Made by a program: the position numbers and the translations under genes
The notes under the pieces: generated by a model
Database searches by the model: none
Told to the model about the DNA's origin: nothing
Seen by the model: only the letters and a program-made list of their open reading frames with translations
Shown here: piece by piece, positions 29,448 to 37,412 of the stretch
How the letters are laid out: each line of letters begins with the position of its first letter
How positions within the stretch are numbered: the stretch's first letter is position 1
Assembly: GCF_000016785.1 (NCBI RefSeq)
Contig: NC_009486.1
Coordinates: forward strand, 1,178,001 to 1,242,000
Reading direction: 5' to 3'
Length of the DNA: 64,000 nt
From: Thermotoga petrophila RKU-1
Lineage (GTDB): Bacteria > Thermotogota > Thermotogae > Thermotogales > Thermotogaceae

Positions 29448-30863
29448 ATAAGAGAATTTCTCCTTAATGTTCAACCAGACAGTCTGTCCTACGCTGTAAT
29501 GGACGATGGTGAACTCGAAGAGATCTTTTTTGATGAGATAGAAACGATCGCGGGGAAAATTTACCTTGGAAAGATCGAAAAAATCGTACCAGGACTCGAA
29601 GCGGCTTTCGTGAAGATTGGAAAGGGCAGGAACGCCTTTTTGAAACTCAGTGAGATAAACGAGGTCTACAGGGAAACTATTCTGAAAGAACAGGAAGTGA
29701 AAGAGGGTCAGAAGATACTCGTACAGGTAAAAAAGGATGCTTCGGGGAAAAAAGGACCTCAGGTAACAACTCAGATAGGAATAGCCGATAGATTCGTTGT
29801 CATATTTCCTTTCAAAAAAGTGATAGGTGTCTCAAGAAAGATAGAAGATGCTTCGGAAAGGCGTAGGTTGAGAACTACAGCTTTTTCTCTGAGGAAGAGA
29901 CACGGTGTCGGTGTAATAGTGAGAACAGCAGCAGAAGGTGTGGACGAAGAGGAGATCATAAAGAATTTTGAAAGGGCATTAGAAAAATGGAACCAGGTAC
30001 TTCAAAAGTTCAGAAGGTCGAGAAAACCGAAATTGCTACACGAAGAAGACCCTGTAGAACAGATCATCAAAGAAAAGGTGAATTCGAAGATAGACAGGTT
30101 GATTTACAACAATAGATCACTCCTTGAGACTTTGCAGAAATATCTTCAAAATCTTCCAAAAAAGCCGGAACTCGAGTACGTAGAAGGTGATTTGTTTGAA
30201 AAATTCTCTGTTTACGAACGTATGAAAAAACTCCTTTCTCGCACCGTTCAATTGAAAAGTGGCGGAAACATCGTCATAGATCGAACAGAAGCACTCACCG
30301 TCATAGATGTAAACTCGGAAAGCTACACAGACGCTGAAAACCAGGAGGAACTCGCTTTGAAAACGAACATGGAGGCCATCGAAGAAATCGTTCGTCAGTT
30401 GATACTCAGAAACATTGGAGGAATCGTGGTAATAGATTTCATAAAGCAGAAAGATCCGAAGAGTTATGAAAAGCTTCTTTCACGATTCAAAGAGGTTGCA
30501 AAAAGAGACGGAACAAGAATCGAAATCTTTGGATTCACAAATCTTGGGCTTCTGGAAATAACAAGAAAAAGAACGACAAGACCTCTGGATACACTTCTTT
30601 TCACCCGGTGCCCCGTGTGTTCGGGAACAGGGAAGGTGCTTTCTCAAAAGATCCTGCTCAAGAGGATCAGAGAAGATTTGAAAAAATTGAAGAATTTTGA
30701 GGAAGTAACATTGAAAGTTCATCCGAACATGTCTGGATACTTCAAAAGGGAAGATATAAAAAAGCTCCAGAAGGAATTCAAAGTAAAACTGAACCTGGAT
30801 TATGGCTGGCATGATCCAAATTCTTACGAGATCAAGGCGAAGACCAAGAAAGGAGGAAAGTGA
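29448..30863 (+). CDS. rng: Ribonuclease G (RNase E/G family), likely ATA start
   Basis: Endoribonuclease for rRNA maturation and mRNA decay. S1 domain [20 protein letters not shown], catalytic Asp in [10 protein letters not shown] and [11 protein letters not shown], Zn-link [10 protein letters not shown]. The first ATG (29499) has no SD and would cut the conserved N-terminus: upstream in frame reads [20 protein letters not shown], which aligns with E. coli RNase G from residue 2. The only codon that fits is ATA 29448, eight bases after GGAGGTG. Start therefore inferred as non-canonical; 471 residues. The upstream frame has no ATG/GTG/TTG after the hpf stop. Confidence 0.9.
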   Translation: MREFLLNVQPDSLSYAVMDDGELEEIFFDEIETIAGKIYLGKIEKIVPGLEAAFVKIGKGRNAFLKLSEINEVYRETILKEQEVKEGQKILVQVKKDASGKKGPQVTTQIGIADRFVVIFPFKKVIGVSRKIEDASERRRLRTTAFSLRKRHGVGVIVRTAAEGVDEEEIIKNFERALEKWNQVLQKFRRSRKPKLLHEEDPVEQIIKEKVNSKIDRLIYNNRSLLETLQKYLQNLPKKPELEYVEGDLFEKFSVYERMKKLLSRTVQLKSGGNIVIDRTEALTVIDVNSESYTDAENQEELALKTNMEAIEEIVRQLILRNIGGIVVIDFIKQKDPKSYEKLLSRFKEVAKRDGTRIEIFGFTNLGLLEITRKRTTRPLDTLLFTRCPVCSGTGKVLSQKILLKRIREDLKKLKNFEEVTLKVHPNMSGYFKREDIKKLQKEFKVKLNLDYGWHDPNSYEIKAKTKKGGK

Positions 30864-30864
30864 C

Positions 30865-31464
30865 ATGGAAATATCCATGGACCTAATCAAAAAGCTCAGA
30901 GAGATGACGGGAGCAGGTATTCTGGATTGTAAAAAAGCCCTCGAAGAAGCCGGCGGTGATATGGAAAAAGCGGTGGAGATTCTCAGAAAAAAGGGTGCTG
31001 CAACAGCAGAAAAGAAAGCCGGAAGAACTACCAAAGAAGGAATCATCGTTGCTTACGTTCATTTCAACGGAAGAATAGGTGTTCTGCTCGAAATGAATTG
31101 CGAAACAGATTTCGTGGCGCGAACCGATGAGTTCAAAGAACTCGCCTACAATCTCGCAAAACAGGTTGCCGCGATGAAGCCTCTGTACGTCAGGAGAGAG
31201 GACGTTCCCGCAGAAGTCATAGAGAAAGAGAAAGAAATCTACAGGGCCCAGATCAAGGATAAACCTGAAAACATCGTTGAAAAGATCGTGGAAGGAAAGC
31301 TTGAAAAATACTTCGAACAGGTGTGTCTCTACGAACAGACCTACATATTCGACGATACAAAAAAGGTAAAAGATCTCATAAACGAACTCATAGCGAAAAC
31401 AGGAGAAAACATAAGGGTTTCAAGGTTTACAAGATACGAGATAGGAGAGGGCTATGAAGATTGA
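30865..31464 (+). CDS. tsf: Elongation factor Ts
   Basis: Nucleotide exchange factor for EF-Tu. 199 residues, the short one-core form: N-terminal UBA-like helix set ([22 protein letters not shown]), the EF-Tu contact loop [12 protein letters not shown], and [15 protein letters not shown] 30865 has AAGGAGGAAAG upstream. The gene follows rng directly; rpsB, its usual neighbour, is absent here. A terminator hairpin lies after it. Confidence 0.96.
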   Translation: MEISMDLIKKLREMTGAGILDCKKALEEAGGDMEKAVEILRKKGAATAEKKAGRTTKEGIIVAYVHFNGRIGVLLEMNCETDFVARTDEFKELAYNLAKQVAAMKPLYVRREDVPAEVIEKEKEIYRAQIKDKPENIVEKIVEGKLEKYFEQVCLYEQTYIFDDTKKVKDLINELIAKTGENIRVSRFTRYEIGEGYED

Positions 31465-31482
31465 TCAACAATACACATAAAC

Positions 31483-31512
31483 AAGGGTGAGCGAAAGGCT
31501 CACCCTTTTTTT
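31483..31512 (+). terminator. Intrinsic terminator between tsf and pyrH
   Basis: AAGGGTGAGC, loop GAAAG overlapping, GCTCACCCTT then TTTTT (stem of about 10 bp, run of T to 31512). It lies directly before the pyrH SD (GGAGG at 31513), so pyrH is either read through or started inside this space; partial termination could set the tsf/pyrH ratio. Confidence 0.8.
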
Positions 31513-31525
31513 GGAGGTATGGATC

Positions 31526-32221
31526 ATGAGAGTACTGGTGAAGCTGAGTGGGGAAGCACTCTCGGGAGAAGGAGGCAGAGGCTTCGATCCAGAAAGGGTG
31601 AACTATATAGTTACAGAGATCAAAAGCGTCGTTGAAGAGGGTTTCAAAATAGGTATCGTTGTGGGAGCAGGAAATCTTTTCAGGGGTGTCGAGCTGAAGA
31701 ATCTCACCATGGCAAGGGCCGATCAGATCGGTCTTCTCGGGACGGTGATGAATTCCGTATATTTGAAAGACATCTTCGAAAGATCCGGATTGAAAGCTCG
31801 AATTTATTCACAGATAGTGAATCTTCCGGATGTGGAAAGGGTGAACTACGATTCTATAGAATCTGCCCTAAGAGAAAACAGCATTCTGATCTTCGCTGGA
31901 GGTACGAGCAATCCATTTTTCACAACGGACACGGCAGCCGTTCTGAGAGCCCAGGAGATGAAAGCAAAACTGGTGGTGAAAGCCACAAAAGTGGATGGTG
32001 TGTACGATAAAGACCCAAAGAAATTTCCCGATGCTAAGAAGATCCCTCATCTCACGTTCTCAGAAGCGATGAAAATGGGGCTCAAGGTCATGGACGCCGA
32101 AGCCTTCGCACTGTGTAAGAAGCTTGGGATCACAGTGAAAGTGATCAATTTCTTCGAACCAGGAACTCTTCTGAAAGCGCTGAAGGGAGAAGACGTGGGA
32201 AGCACCGTTGTTCCAGATTAA
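31526..32221 (+). CDS. pyrH: UMP kinase (uridylate kinase)
   Basis: Phosphorylates UMP to UDP. 231 residues of the amino-acid-kinase fold: VLVKLSGEALSGEGGRGFD at the N-terminus, GIVVGAGNLFRG, FAGGTSNPFFTTDTAAVLRA and KATKVDGVYDKDPKKFPDA. ATG 31526 with TTGGAGGT upstream; a longer in-frame extension to 31487 runs through the terminator hairpin and is rejected. Its TAA shares bases with the stop of convergent niaP. Confidence 0.96.
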   Translation: MRVLVKLSGEALSGEGGRGFDPERVNYIVTEIKSVVEEGFKIGIVVGAGNLFRGVELKNLTMARADQIGLLGTVMNSVYLKDIFERSGLKARIYSQIVNLPDVERVNYDSIESALRENSILIFAGGTSNPFFTTDTAAVLRAQEMKAKLVVKATKVDGVYDKDPKKFPDAKKIPHLTFSEAMKMGLKVMDAEAFALCKKLGITVKVINFFEPGTLLKALKGEDVGSTVVPD

Positions 32222-33486
32222 TCCACGTATTTCCCCTTTGTTTCTCTTCCAAACATCAGAACGATCACACCGGCAAACATTGCCATCGCGGAGATCCATG
32301 CGAGGGTTTCCGCGATGCTTTTTCCTTTCTCCATCATGAAGCCTGTGTAGTAAGGAGCTATTATACCCGCTATCCTTGCCCATACTCCCGCTGCTCCGTT
32401 TCCAGTCCCCCTGAGCGGCGTGGGATACAGCTCCGGTGTGTAGGCATAGACCAGTCCCCACACTCCAAGACAGAAGAAAGAAAGGACCAAAGCAGCTGCA
32501 AGAAGCGAAGCATCTCCTCTCACGTTGGCCCACAGCAGAGCGACAAGTCCTGTTCCTATGAAGTAAACACCAAGAGAAGCCTTTCTTCCCCATTTTTCTA
32601 TGAAGTAGGCTGCCGAAAGGTACCCGGGAAGCTGTGCCACCATCATGTAGAATGTGAACCAGGAAGATTTGACAACACTCACACCCAGCGAGGAGAAGAT
32701 CCTGGGAGCCCAGGTGAACAGAGCGTAATACACGAAGCTCACAACGAACCACGCTATCCAGATCACAACTGTGTCTTTCAAATGTTCCCTCTTCAAAAGA
32801 GCCAGGATGGGAACTTTCTCTTTTTTTGGAAGCTCCACCTCTTCCTCCACTCTTTTACCCAGAGACCTTTCCAGCGCTTCTTTTCCACCCTTCAAAAACG
32901 CGTACTTTGGAGTTTCGGGCATCCTAAGAAACACCGGAACAAAAAGGTACCCGATGGAGAAGATCCAGAAGACCCATCTCCAGTTCGGGAGAACATTCAC
33001 TGCGAAGAGTCCTATCAGTATACTCCCAACCGCCCAGCTCGACTCCAGAAGCACAAGATACCTTCCCCTGAGTCTGATACTCGTGAATTCTGCAAGATAC
33101 GCGTTGAACGAAGGCATCAAGCCTCCATACCCAAAACCCGAAAGGCCTCTCAGAACTAAAAGAGTTTCGAACGATGAGGAAAAGCCGGACAGAAAAGTGA
33201 AGGTGATCGTTACGATGAAAAAGAACAGATTGGAAACTTTCCTTCCAAGAAGGTCAGCCACGAACCCCACAGAAAGCGCTCCAAAAAGCATTCCAAGGAA
33301 GGTAGCACTCGCTATGGTAGCTCCCTGAGTAGAGGTGAGATTCCATTCCTTTATCACGTAAGGAAGCACAAAAGAAAGAAGCATAACACCGGCAGCGTCG
33401 AACATCCAGGCGATAGAAGTGAGGATGAGAAACCTTCTCTGAGTTTTTCTGTCCACGTATTTTTCAACTATTTCGTCTATTCTCAT
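32218..33486 (-). CDS. niaP: MFS transporter, probable niacin transporter NiaP
   Basis: 422 residues, 12 predicted membrane helices. The MFS signature loops are seen: GALSVGFVADLLGRK between helices 2 and 3, and GYGGLMPSFNAYLAEF in helix 5, with YTPELYPTPLRGTGNG near helix 10. The sugar/organic-acid-like subfamily includes NiaP. It follows the nicotinate repressor gene niaR by 3 bases with SD GGAGGGATAAAAG, so transport of nicotinate or nicotinamide is the most likely role; substrate not shown by sequence alone. Confidence 0.85.
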   Translation of the reverse strand: MRIDEIVEKYVDRKTQRRFLILTSIAWMFDAAGVMLLSFVLPYVIKEWNLTSTQGATIASATFLGMLFGALSVGFVADLLGRKVSNLFFFIVTITFTFLSGFSSSFETLLVLRGLSGFGYGGLMPSFNAYLAEFTSIRLRGRYLVLLESSWAVGSILIGLFAVNVLPNWRWVFWIFSIGYLFVPVFLRMPETPKYAFLKGGKEALERSLGKRVEEEVELPKKEKVPILALLKREHLKDTVVIWIAWFVVSFVYYALFTWAPRIFSSLGVSVVKSSWFTFYMMVAQLPGYLSAAYFIEKWGRKASLGVYFIGTGLVALLWANVRGDASLLAAALVLSFFCLGVWGLVYAYTPELYPTPLRGTGNGAAGVWARIAGIIAPYYTGFMMEKGKSIAETLAWISAMAMFAGVIVLMFGRETKGKYVD

Positions 33487-33489
33487 CTT

Positions 33490-34011
33490 TTATCCCTCCT
33501 CTATCAGGAAACCTTTTTTCTTCAGCTCTCTCATGATTCTTTCCATTGTTTCTTCATCCGGTGCCTCTATGGTGTGAAGATGAACTCCTCCAGAGAGAGT
33601 TAAGAGAGGTTCTGTCTTTGCCATCTCCATCAAGTTTACAAATTTCAAGACCTCTTCCTCGGAGGAAACATCGATGATACCTCTTATTTCACCGTAAACC
33701 GGATGTTCCACAATCACATCGACTATTCTTCCACCGTTTCTCACCACACAGAGTAATTCTTCTTTTATCTCTTCTGGCGCGTGCTTCACAGCTACAAGCC
33801 TCGAGACTCCGGATTTTCCACCCGCAAGCACGTATCCCCTTGGCGTGGCCACGATGTTGTAACCAAGACTTCTCAAGTAGGCGATATCCTGGACAATTAC
33901 CTGCCGACTCACACTGAGTTCTTCTGCCAGCTGAGCTCCACTGACGGGTTCTTTTGATCTCTCGAGAATCCTTACGATAGACTTCAATCTTTCCTGTCTA
34001 ACGGTCTTCAT
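33490..34011 (-). CDS. niaR: Niacin-responsive transcriptional repressor NiaR
   Basis: Repressor of NAD-precursor genes. 173 residues: N-terminal winged helix (KTVRQERLKSIVRILERS, GAQLAEELSVSRQVIVQDI) and a C-terminal 3H domain, named for three conserved His: here VKHAPEE, VEHPVYGEI and GGVHLHTIEA, which bind metal and niacin. ATG 34011 has GGTGAG upstream; GTG 34020 is an alternative. A palindrome over its promoter suggests autoregulation. Confidence 0.93.
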   Translation of the reverse strand: MKTVRQERLKSIVRILERSKEPVSGAQLAEELSVSRQVIVQDIAYLRSLGYNIVATPRGYVLAGGKSGVSRLVAVKHAPEEIKEELLCVVRNGGRIVDVIVEHPVYGEIRGIIDVSSEEEVLKFVNLMEMAKTEPLLTLSGGVHLHTIEAPDEETMERIMRELKKKGFLIEEG

Positions 34012-34023
34012 ATCCCTCACCCG

Positions 34024-34057
34024 AGTATATTTTACACCTGCTGTAAAGAAATGCCAA
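34024..34057 (-). promoter_or_regulatory. niaR-niaP promoter with palindromic operator
   Basis: Minus strand: -35 TTGGCA (34057-34052), 17-base spacer, -10 TAAAAT (34034-34029). The palindrome TTTACA-CCTGC-TGTAAA (34031-34047) lies between and over the -10 box, where a bound repressor would block polymerase. It overlaps the last codons of the radical SAM gene upstream. NiaR is the obvious candidate ligand-binding repressor. Confidence 0.7.
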
Positions 34058-35687
34058 GCTTTCTGAGAAAGTTCACTGTCTCGGCGGGAACTACTTTCTT
34101 GAGATCTTCCCAGCTTCTGAAGGGACGATTCAAGATGATCTTTCTGGCGAGGGCACTTCCAATCCCTGGGATCGCTGTGAGTTCTTCCAGTGACATGGAG
34201 TTTATGAAGGAAGGGTAAGGCAGGGCAGTCACCGATCGTTCGCCATGGGAAACTACAACCACGTCCAGCACACCGCTGTGATTTCCCGGAATGCCGACGA
34301 GTATTGGATAACTCCCCAGCTGTCTTCCAAAAGAGGTTTTTCCTTCTCTGTACTCAACTATCACCTTTTTTAGAACAGTGCCGGCAGGGAAGACTCTCTT
34401 CAGCATTTCACGATCTATCTCTTCTCTTATTTTTCTTTTCCATTGTTCATGAAGATGGCTTTTGATTCTGTGCTTTTTATTCTTCAGATACTCGTATACC
34501 GGAGTTCCCGGATAGGCGAGAAGTTTTCTGATGTTTATCCTTCTCAGAAGATAACCTTCATCGAGAATGCGCTTCAGATATGAATAATTCTTTTTGAGGG
34601 TTTCTTCCGTTTCCCCCGGAAGACCGAAGATCAGATTCACACCGGGAAGGAGTTTTGGTATTCCATCTACCCGCACTCCACCTATCTCATTCACAACAGC
34701 GATGGCTTTCAAAAACTCTTCCGGCGAACCCTGAACGTTGTTCTTCTTCAGAACATTTTCGTCGAAGGACTCCACTCCAAAGGAGAACACATCACCTGGT
34801 GTGTTGTATCTGACAATGGTTTCAACTATCTTTCTACATTCCTTTTCGTATGTAACAAGGTAGGATGGGTTGGCGTTGTCTGTGTGGAGAACTTCCAGAT
34901 GAGGAGCTACTTCTCTGGTACCCGAGTACAGCTCTTCCAAGATCTCTGGGGAAGGCTTCCCTCCGTTTCTGTCAGATCCAAACGCCAAGATATTTGCAGC
35001 CCTTCCGAAGCGAAATGCTCTGCATCCAGCTCTGTAGAGGGACTCTATCTCTTTCAGTATGGCCTGTACATCTCGAGATTTCAACCTTCCGTGGAGAAGC
35101 GGCTCTGTACAAAAAGAACAGAACGTTCTTCTTTCACAACCCCTCGAGACTTCTATTTCGCATATGACATGCGGAAAGTTCGGATGTTTCTCAAGGACAA
35201 CGGCCCCATAAGGTGCCACCGCATCGATCAGCTCATAATCGCTTTTTGCCTCTGGATCGGGTACACCTCGAAAATAGGAGACTACAAAAGCCTCCATATC
35301 TCCACTCACCAGATAATCCGCCTGTATGTCAAATCGTCTTGCCACAGATCCCCCTCTGAGTGAATATCCCCCAACTATTGGGCCTCCCACTATTTTGGTG
35401 GGCCTTCTTGTGATGCTGAGAATCCTCTGAAGCTCTGAAAGGGTGAGAGGTGTTCCGCCCTTGTATCGACCTGGCACGGTGATTCCACCAAAAACAAAAA
35501 GAAAGTCGTATTCGTTCGCAATTTCCCAGAGTGATTCCTTTCTCATCCTGTCTATGGTGACATAATCGACTTCTACATCATGAACCACAAGTGCACCTGC
35601 GAGGTACCTGATGTACGGACTCACATAAGGTGGGACACCGAAAGCGGCAGGTTCGTCTATGTAACCGTCCACTATGAGCGCTCTCAT
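34032..35687 (-). CDS. B12-domain-like radical SAM protein with C-terminal helix-hairpin-helix
   Basis: 551 residues. N-terminal Rossmann-like region (MRALIVDGYIDEPAAFGVPP, FLFVFGGITVPGRYKG) resembling B12-binding radical SAM proteins but without an obvious DxHxxG. The 4Fe-4S site is GCERRTFCSFC, Cys184/190/193, a C-x5-C-x2-C spacing instead of the usual C-x3-C-x2-C. SAM-binding pattern VNLIFGLPGETEET follows. The C-terminus has a TRAM-like part and an HhH motif LTAIPGIGSALARKIILN, which suggests nucleic-acid binding. Reaction unknown; possibly RNA modification. Its ATG overlaps the stop of the upstream gene. Confidence 0.85.
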   Translation of the reverse strand: MRALIVDGYIDEPAAFGVPPYVSPYIRYLAGALVVHDVEVDYVTIDRMRKESLWEIANEYDFLFVFGGITVPGRYKGGTPLTLSELQRILSITRRPTKIVGGPIVGGYSLRGGSVARRFDIQADYLVSGDMEAFVVSYFRGVPDPEAKSDYELIDAVAPYGAVVLEKHPNFPHVICEIEVSRGCERRTFCSFCTEPLLHGRLKSRDVQAILKEIESLYRAGCRAFRFGRAANILAFGSDRNGGKPSPEILEELYSGTREVAPHLEVLHTDNANPSYLVTYEKECRKIVETIVRYNTPGDVFSFGVESFDENVLKKNNVQGSPEEFLKAIAVVNEIGGVRVDGIPKLLPGVNLIFGLPGETEETLKKNYSYLKRILDEGYLLRRINIRKLLAYPGTPVYEYLKNKKHRIKSHLHEQWKRKIREEIDREMLKRVFPAGTVLKKVIVEYREGKTSFGRQLGSYPILVGIPGNHSGVLDVVVVSHGERSVTALPYPSFINSMSLEELTAIPGIGSALARKIILNRPFRSWEDLKKVVPAETVNFLRKLGISLQQV

Positions 35688-36466
35688 TGTCCAAGAATCA
35701 CCTTTATCTCCTCAAGAGTTTTTTCATCGGCAACGATGGCTATCTTGAGCCCGTTGATGCTGATTTGCAAACCACCCTTTGGAAGGTCGTTTCCTATGAA
35801 TATCTCTACCTTCTGACCGTTTTTGTAGATACCTTCTATCTCGAGCCCCGATGTTCCTTCTCTGATTATGAGGAAACGAAAGTTACTCAGGATGTCAACC
35901 AGTTCTTTTGGAAATTCCACTCCAGAGTCCACAAGAGTGTAGTCTTTCAAAATTTCATTCTTATCGGCAGAAAGTGGTTTCACTTCTTCGTAAATCAGCT
36001 TGCTCTTCGTGTCCATGTAGTTTCTTTCGATCTCTTTTGGAAACCCATCGGATGAGAGAAGCACGCGGTATTCTCCCGTGTCATGAATGTATATCTCGTA
36101 CCCTTCGTTTGTTTCTTCAATTTTCAGATCTCTTCCCTGCAGAATCTCTTTGAAGGCAAGATCCTCAAGATCGAGAATGAGCATGGGAGATCTCTTCAAG
36201 GTGGTACCGGATCCCATGTAACAGCTCTGACCCAGTCTCACCCAGTTCACACTGACGGGTTCGTGTACCAGAACCATCTTGTCTGCTCCCCACTTGTACA
36301 CCTCTTCGTATCTGAAACGGCTTTTCAAACCAATTTCAACCATTATCCTCTTCGCGTAATAGTTTGCGTACATCCATTTTTCCACGATTTCAGGTAGTGC
36401 AAAAATCGTGGCTGCGAGGAAAAACAAAACTACCAGAACGTATTTTTTCACACTATCACCATCCAT
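35684..36466 (-). CDS. Exported regulator-like protein downstream of anti-sigma factor
   Basis: 260 residues with an N-terminal signal/anchor (KKYVLVVLFFLAATIFAL). The body has segments such as RSPMLILDLEDLAFKEILQG and GYEIYIHDTGEYRVLLSSDGFPKEIE, the antiparallel sheet style of LolA/RseB-like outer-envelope proteins. In the order sigma-anti-sigma-this gene it sits where RseB/MucB is found in sigma-E operons, so an envelope stress sensor is inferred, not proven. ATG 36466 overlaps the anti-sigma gene by 11 bases; GTG 36451 is an alternative start directly before the signal peptide. Confidence 0.7.
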   Translation of the reverse strand: MDGDSVKKYVLVVLFFLAATIFALPEIVEKWMYANYYAKRIMVEIGLKSRFRYEEVYKWGADKMVLVHEPVSVNWVRLGQSCYMGSGTTLKRSPMLILDLEDLAFKEILQGRDLKIEETNEGYEIYIHDTGEYRVLLSSDGFPKEIERNYMDTKSKLIYEEVKPLSADKNEILKDYTLVDSGVEFPKELVDILSNFRFLIIREGTSGLEIEGIYKNGQKVEIFIGNDLPKGGLQISINGLKIAIVADEKTLEEIKVILGQ

Positions 36467-36818
36467 CGCTCACTACTTCCACTGTTTTTATGTAATCTAT
36501 TAACTCTTTAACAACAGGATTTTGTTTTTGAACAACTTTTCGAGACGGAGAAACCGGGAAAATGTCGAGGACTACAGAAAGAAGCAGCAGGGAAACTGCG
36601 ATCCCAGCGAAAACTGTTGAAAGAACAAGTTTCTTCCGCCTTTTTTTCATGATCTTCCTCATCAGACGTTCACTTGGAACGTACTCGCATCGTATTCTGA
36701 AGAGAGTGATAGCTTCTCTGTAGATTCGGTAATCTCTGAGGAGTTCCTCAGGAAGCCCCTCTATGGGTTCTTCACCGTCAAGAATCCTGTTCAATCTGTC
36801 ATCTTTCAACAGTTCCAC
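36456..36818 (-). CDS. Probable anti-sigma factor (single-pass membrane protein)
   Basis: 120 residues: a cytoplasmic N-terminal part of about 62 residues, one membrane segment (about 63-84, KKLVLSTVFAGIAVSLLLLS) and a short outer domain. This is the layout of anti-sigma factors of ECF sigma factors. No ZAS zinc motif (HxxxCxxC) is seen. It overlaps the sigma gene by 20 bases (GTG start), a strong sign that the two are made in fixed ratio. Confidence 0.8.
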   Translation of the reverse strand: MELLKDDRLNRILDGEEPIEGLPEELLRDYRIYREAITLFRIRCEYVPSERLMRKIMKKRRKKLVLSTVFAGIAVSLLLLSVVLDIFPVSPSRKVVQKQNPVVKELIDYIKTVEVVSDGW

Positions 36819-37368
36819 CCTCTTTCAGCAAGTTTCCCAGCCTCTTTCTTGCGTAGTGAAGACGGCTTTTCACAGTTCCAACAGGTTTTTGCAAAACGGA
36901 CGCTATTTCTTCATAGCTCAACCCGTCTATATCCCTCAGTTTTATGAGCAGCCTGTCCTCCGGTGAGAGCTTTTCCAGAGCCTTTTGAACCCTCTCAGCA
37001 GTGATCGATCGAAGCACTTCATCGAACACATCCTCTTTCGCTTCCGGCTGGATGTAGATTTCCTCTTCGTTGTCTTTCTCCTGGAAATCCGTCAAAAACT
37101 CGTTTCTCTTCTTGTACTTCTGAAGATAGTCCTTACAGACATTCACGGCTATCCTGTAGATCCACGTAGAGAGCTTCGAATCGCCTCTGAATTTCTTTAT
37201 CCCTTTGAAAATCCTCAAAAAAACATCCTGAACAACATCATCCACATCGTCGGTGTTCAAAAAGCTCTTTGCTATACTTCCTATTTTTGGAGCGAATTCT
37301 CTGTATAGAATCTCGTATGCCCAGTCTTCTTTCCTTTTGAGGGCTTCAACGAGTTTTTTTTCGTTCAA
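36799..37368 (-). CDS. rpoE: ECF RNA polymerase sigma factor (RpoE type)
   Basis: 189 residues. Region 2: DDVDDVVQDVFLRIFKGIKK with FRGDSKLSTWIYRIAVNVC (core and -10 binding). Region 4: LSPEDRLLIKLRDIDGLSYE and EIASVLQKPVGTVKSRLHYA (-35 binding helix-turn-helix). No region 1 or 3, so ECF class. Start is TTG 37368 with GAGGAGG eight bases upstream. It directly follows the racemase gene and precedes its anti-sigma gene. Confidence 0.93.
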   Translation of the reverse strand: MNEKKLVEALKRKEDWAYEILYREFAPKIGSIAKSFLNTDDVDDVVQDVFLRIFKGIKKFRGDSKLSTWIYRIAVNVCKDYLQKYKKRNEFLTDFQEKDNEEEIYIQPEAKEDVFDEVLRSITAERVQKALEKLSPEDRLLIKLRDIDGLSYEEIASVLQKPVGTVKSRLHYARKRLGNLLKEGGTVER

Positions 37369-37397
37369 AACCGCTTCCTCCTCGTATTAAGACTTTC

Positions 37398-37412
37398 CCC
37401 TCAAATTGAGGG
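37398..37412. promoter_or_regulatory. 15-bp palindrome at racemase stop, upstream of rpoE
   Basis: CCCTCAA-A-TTGAGGG, perfect 7-bp arms, covering the racemase stop codon and lying about 30 bases before the rpoE start. No T run follows, so a terminator is unlikely; an operator or a short RNA hairpin at the intercistronic junction is possible. Confidence 0.35.
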
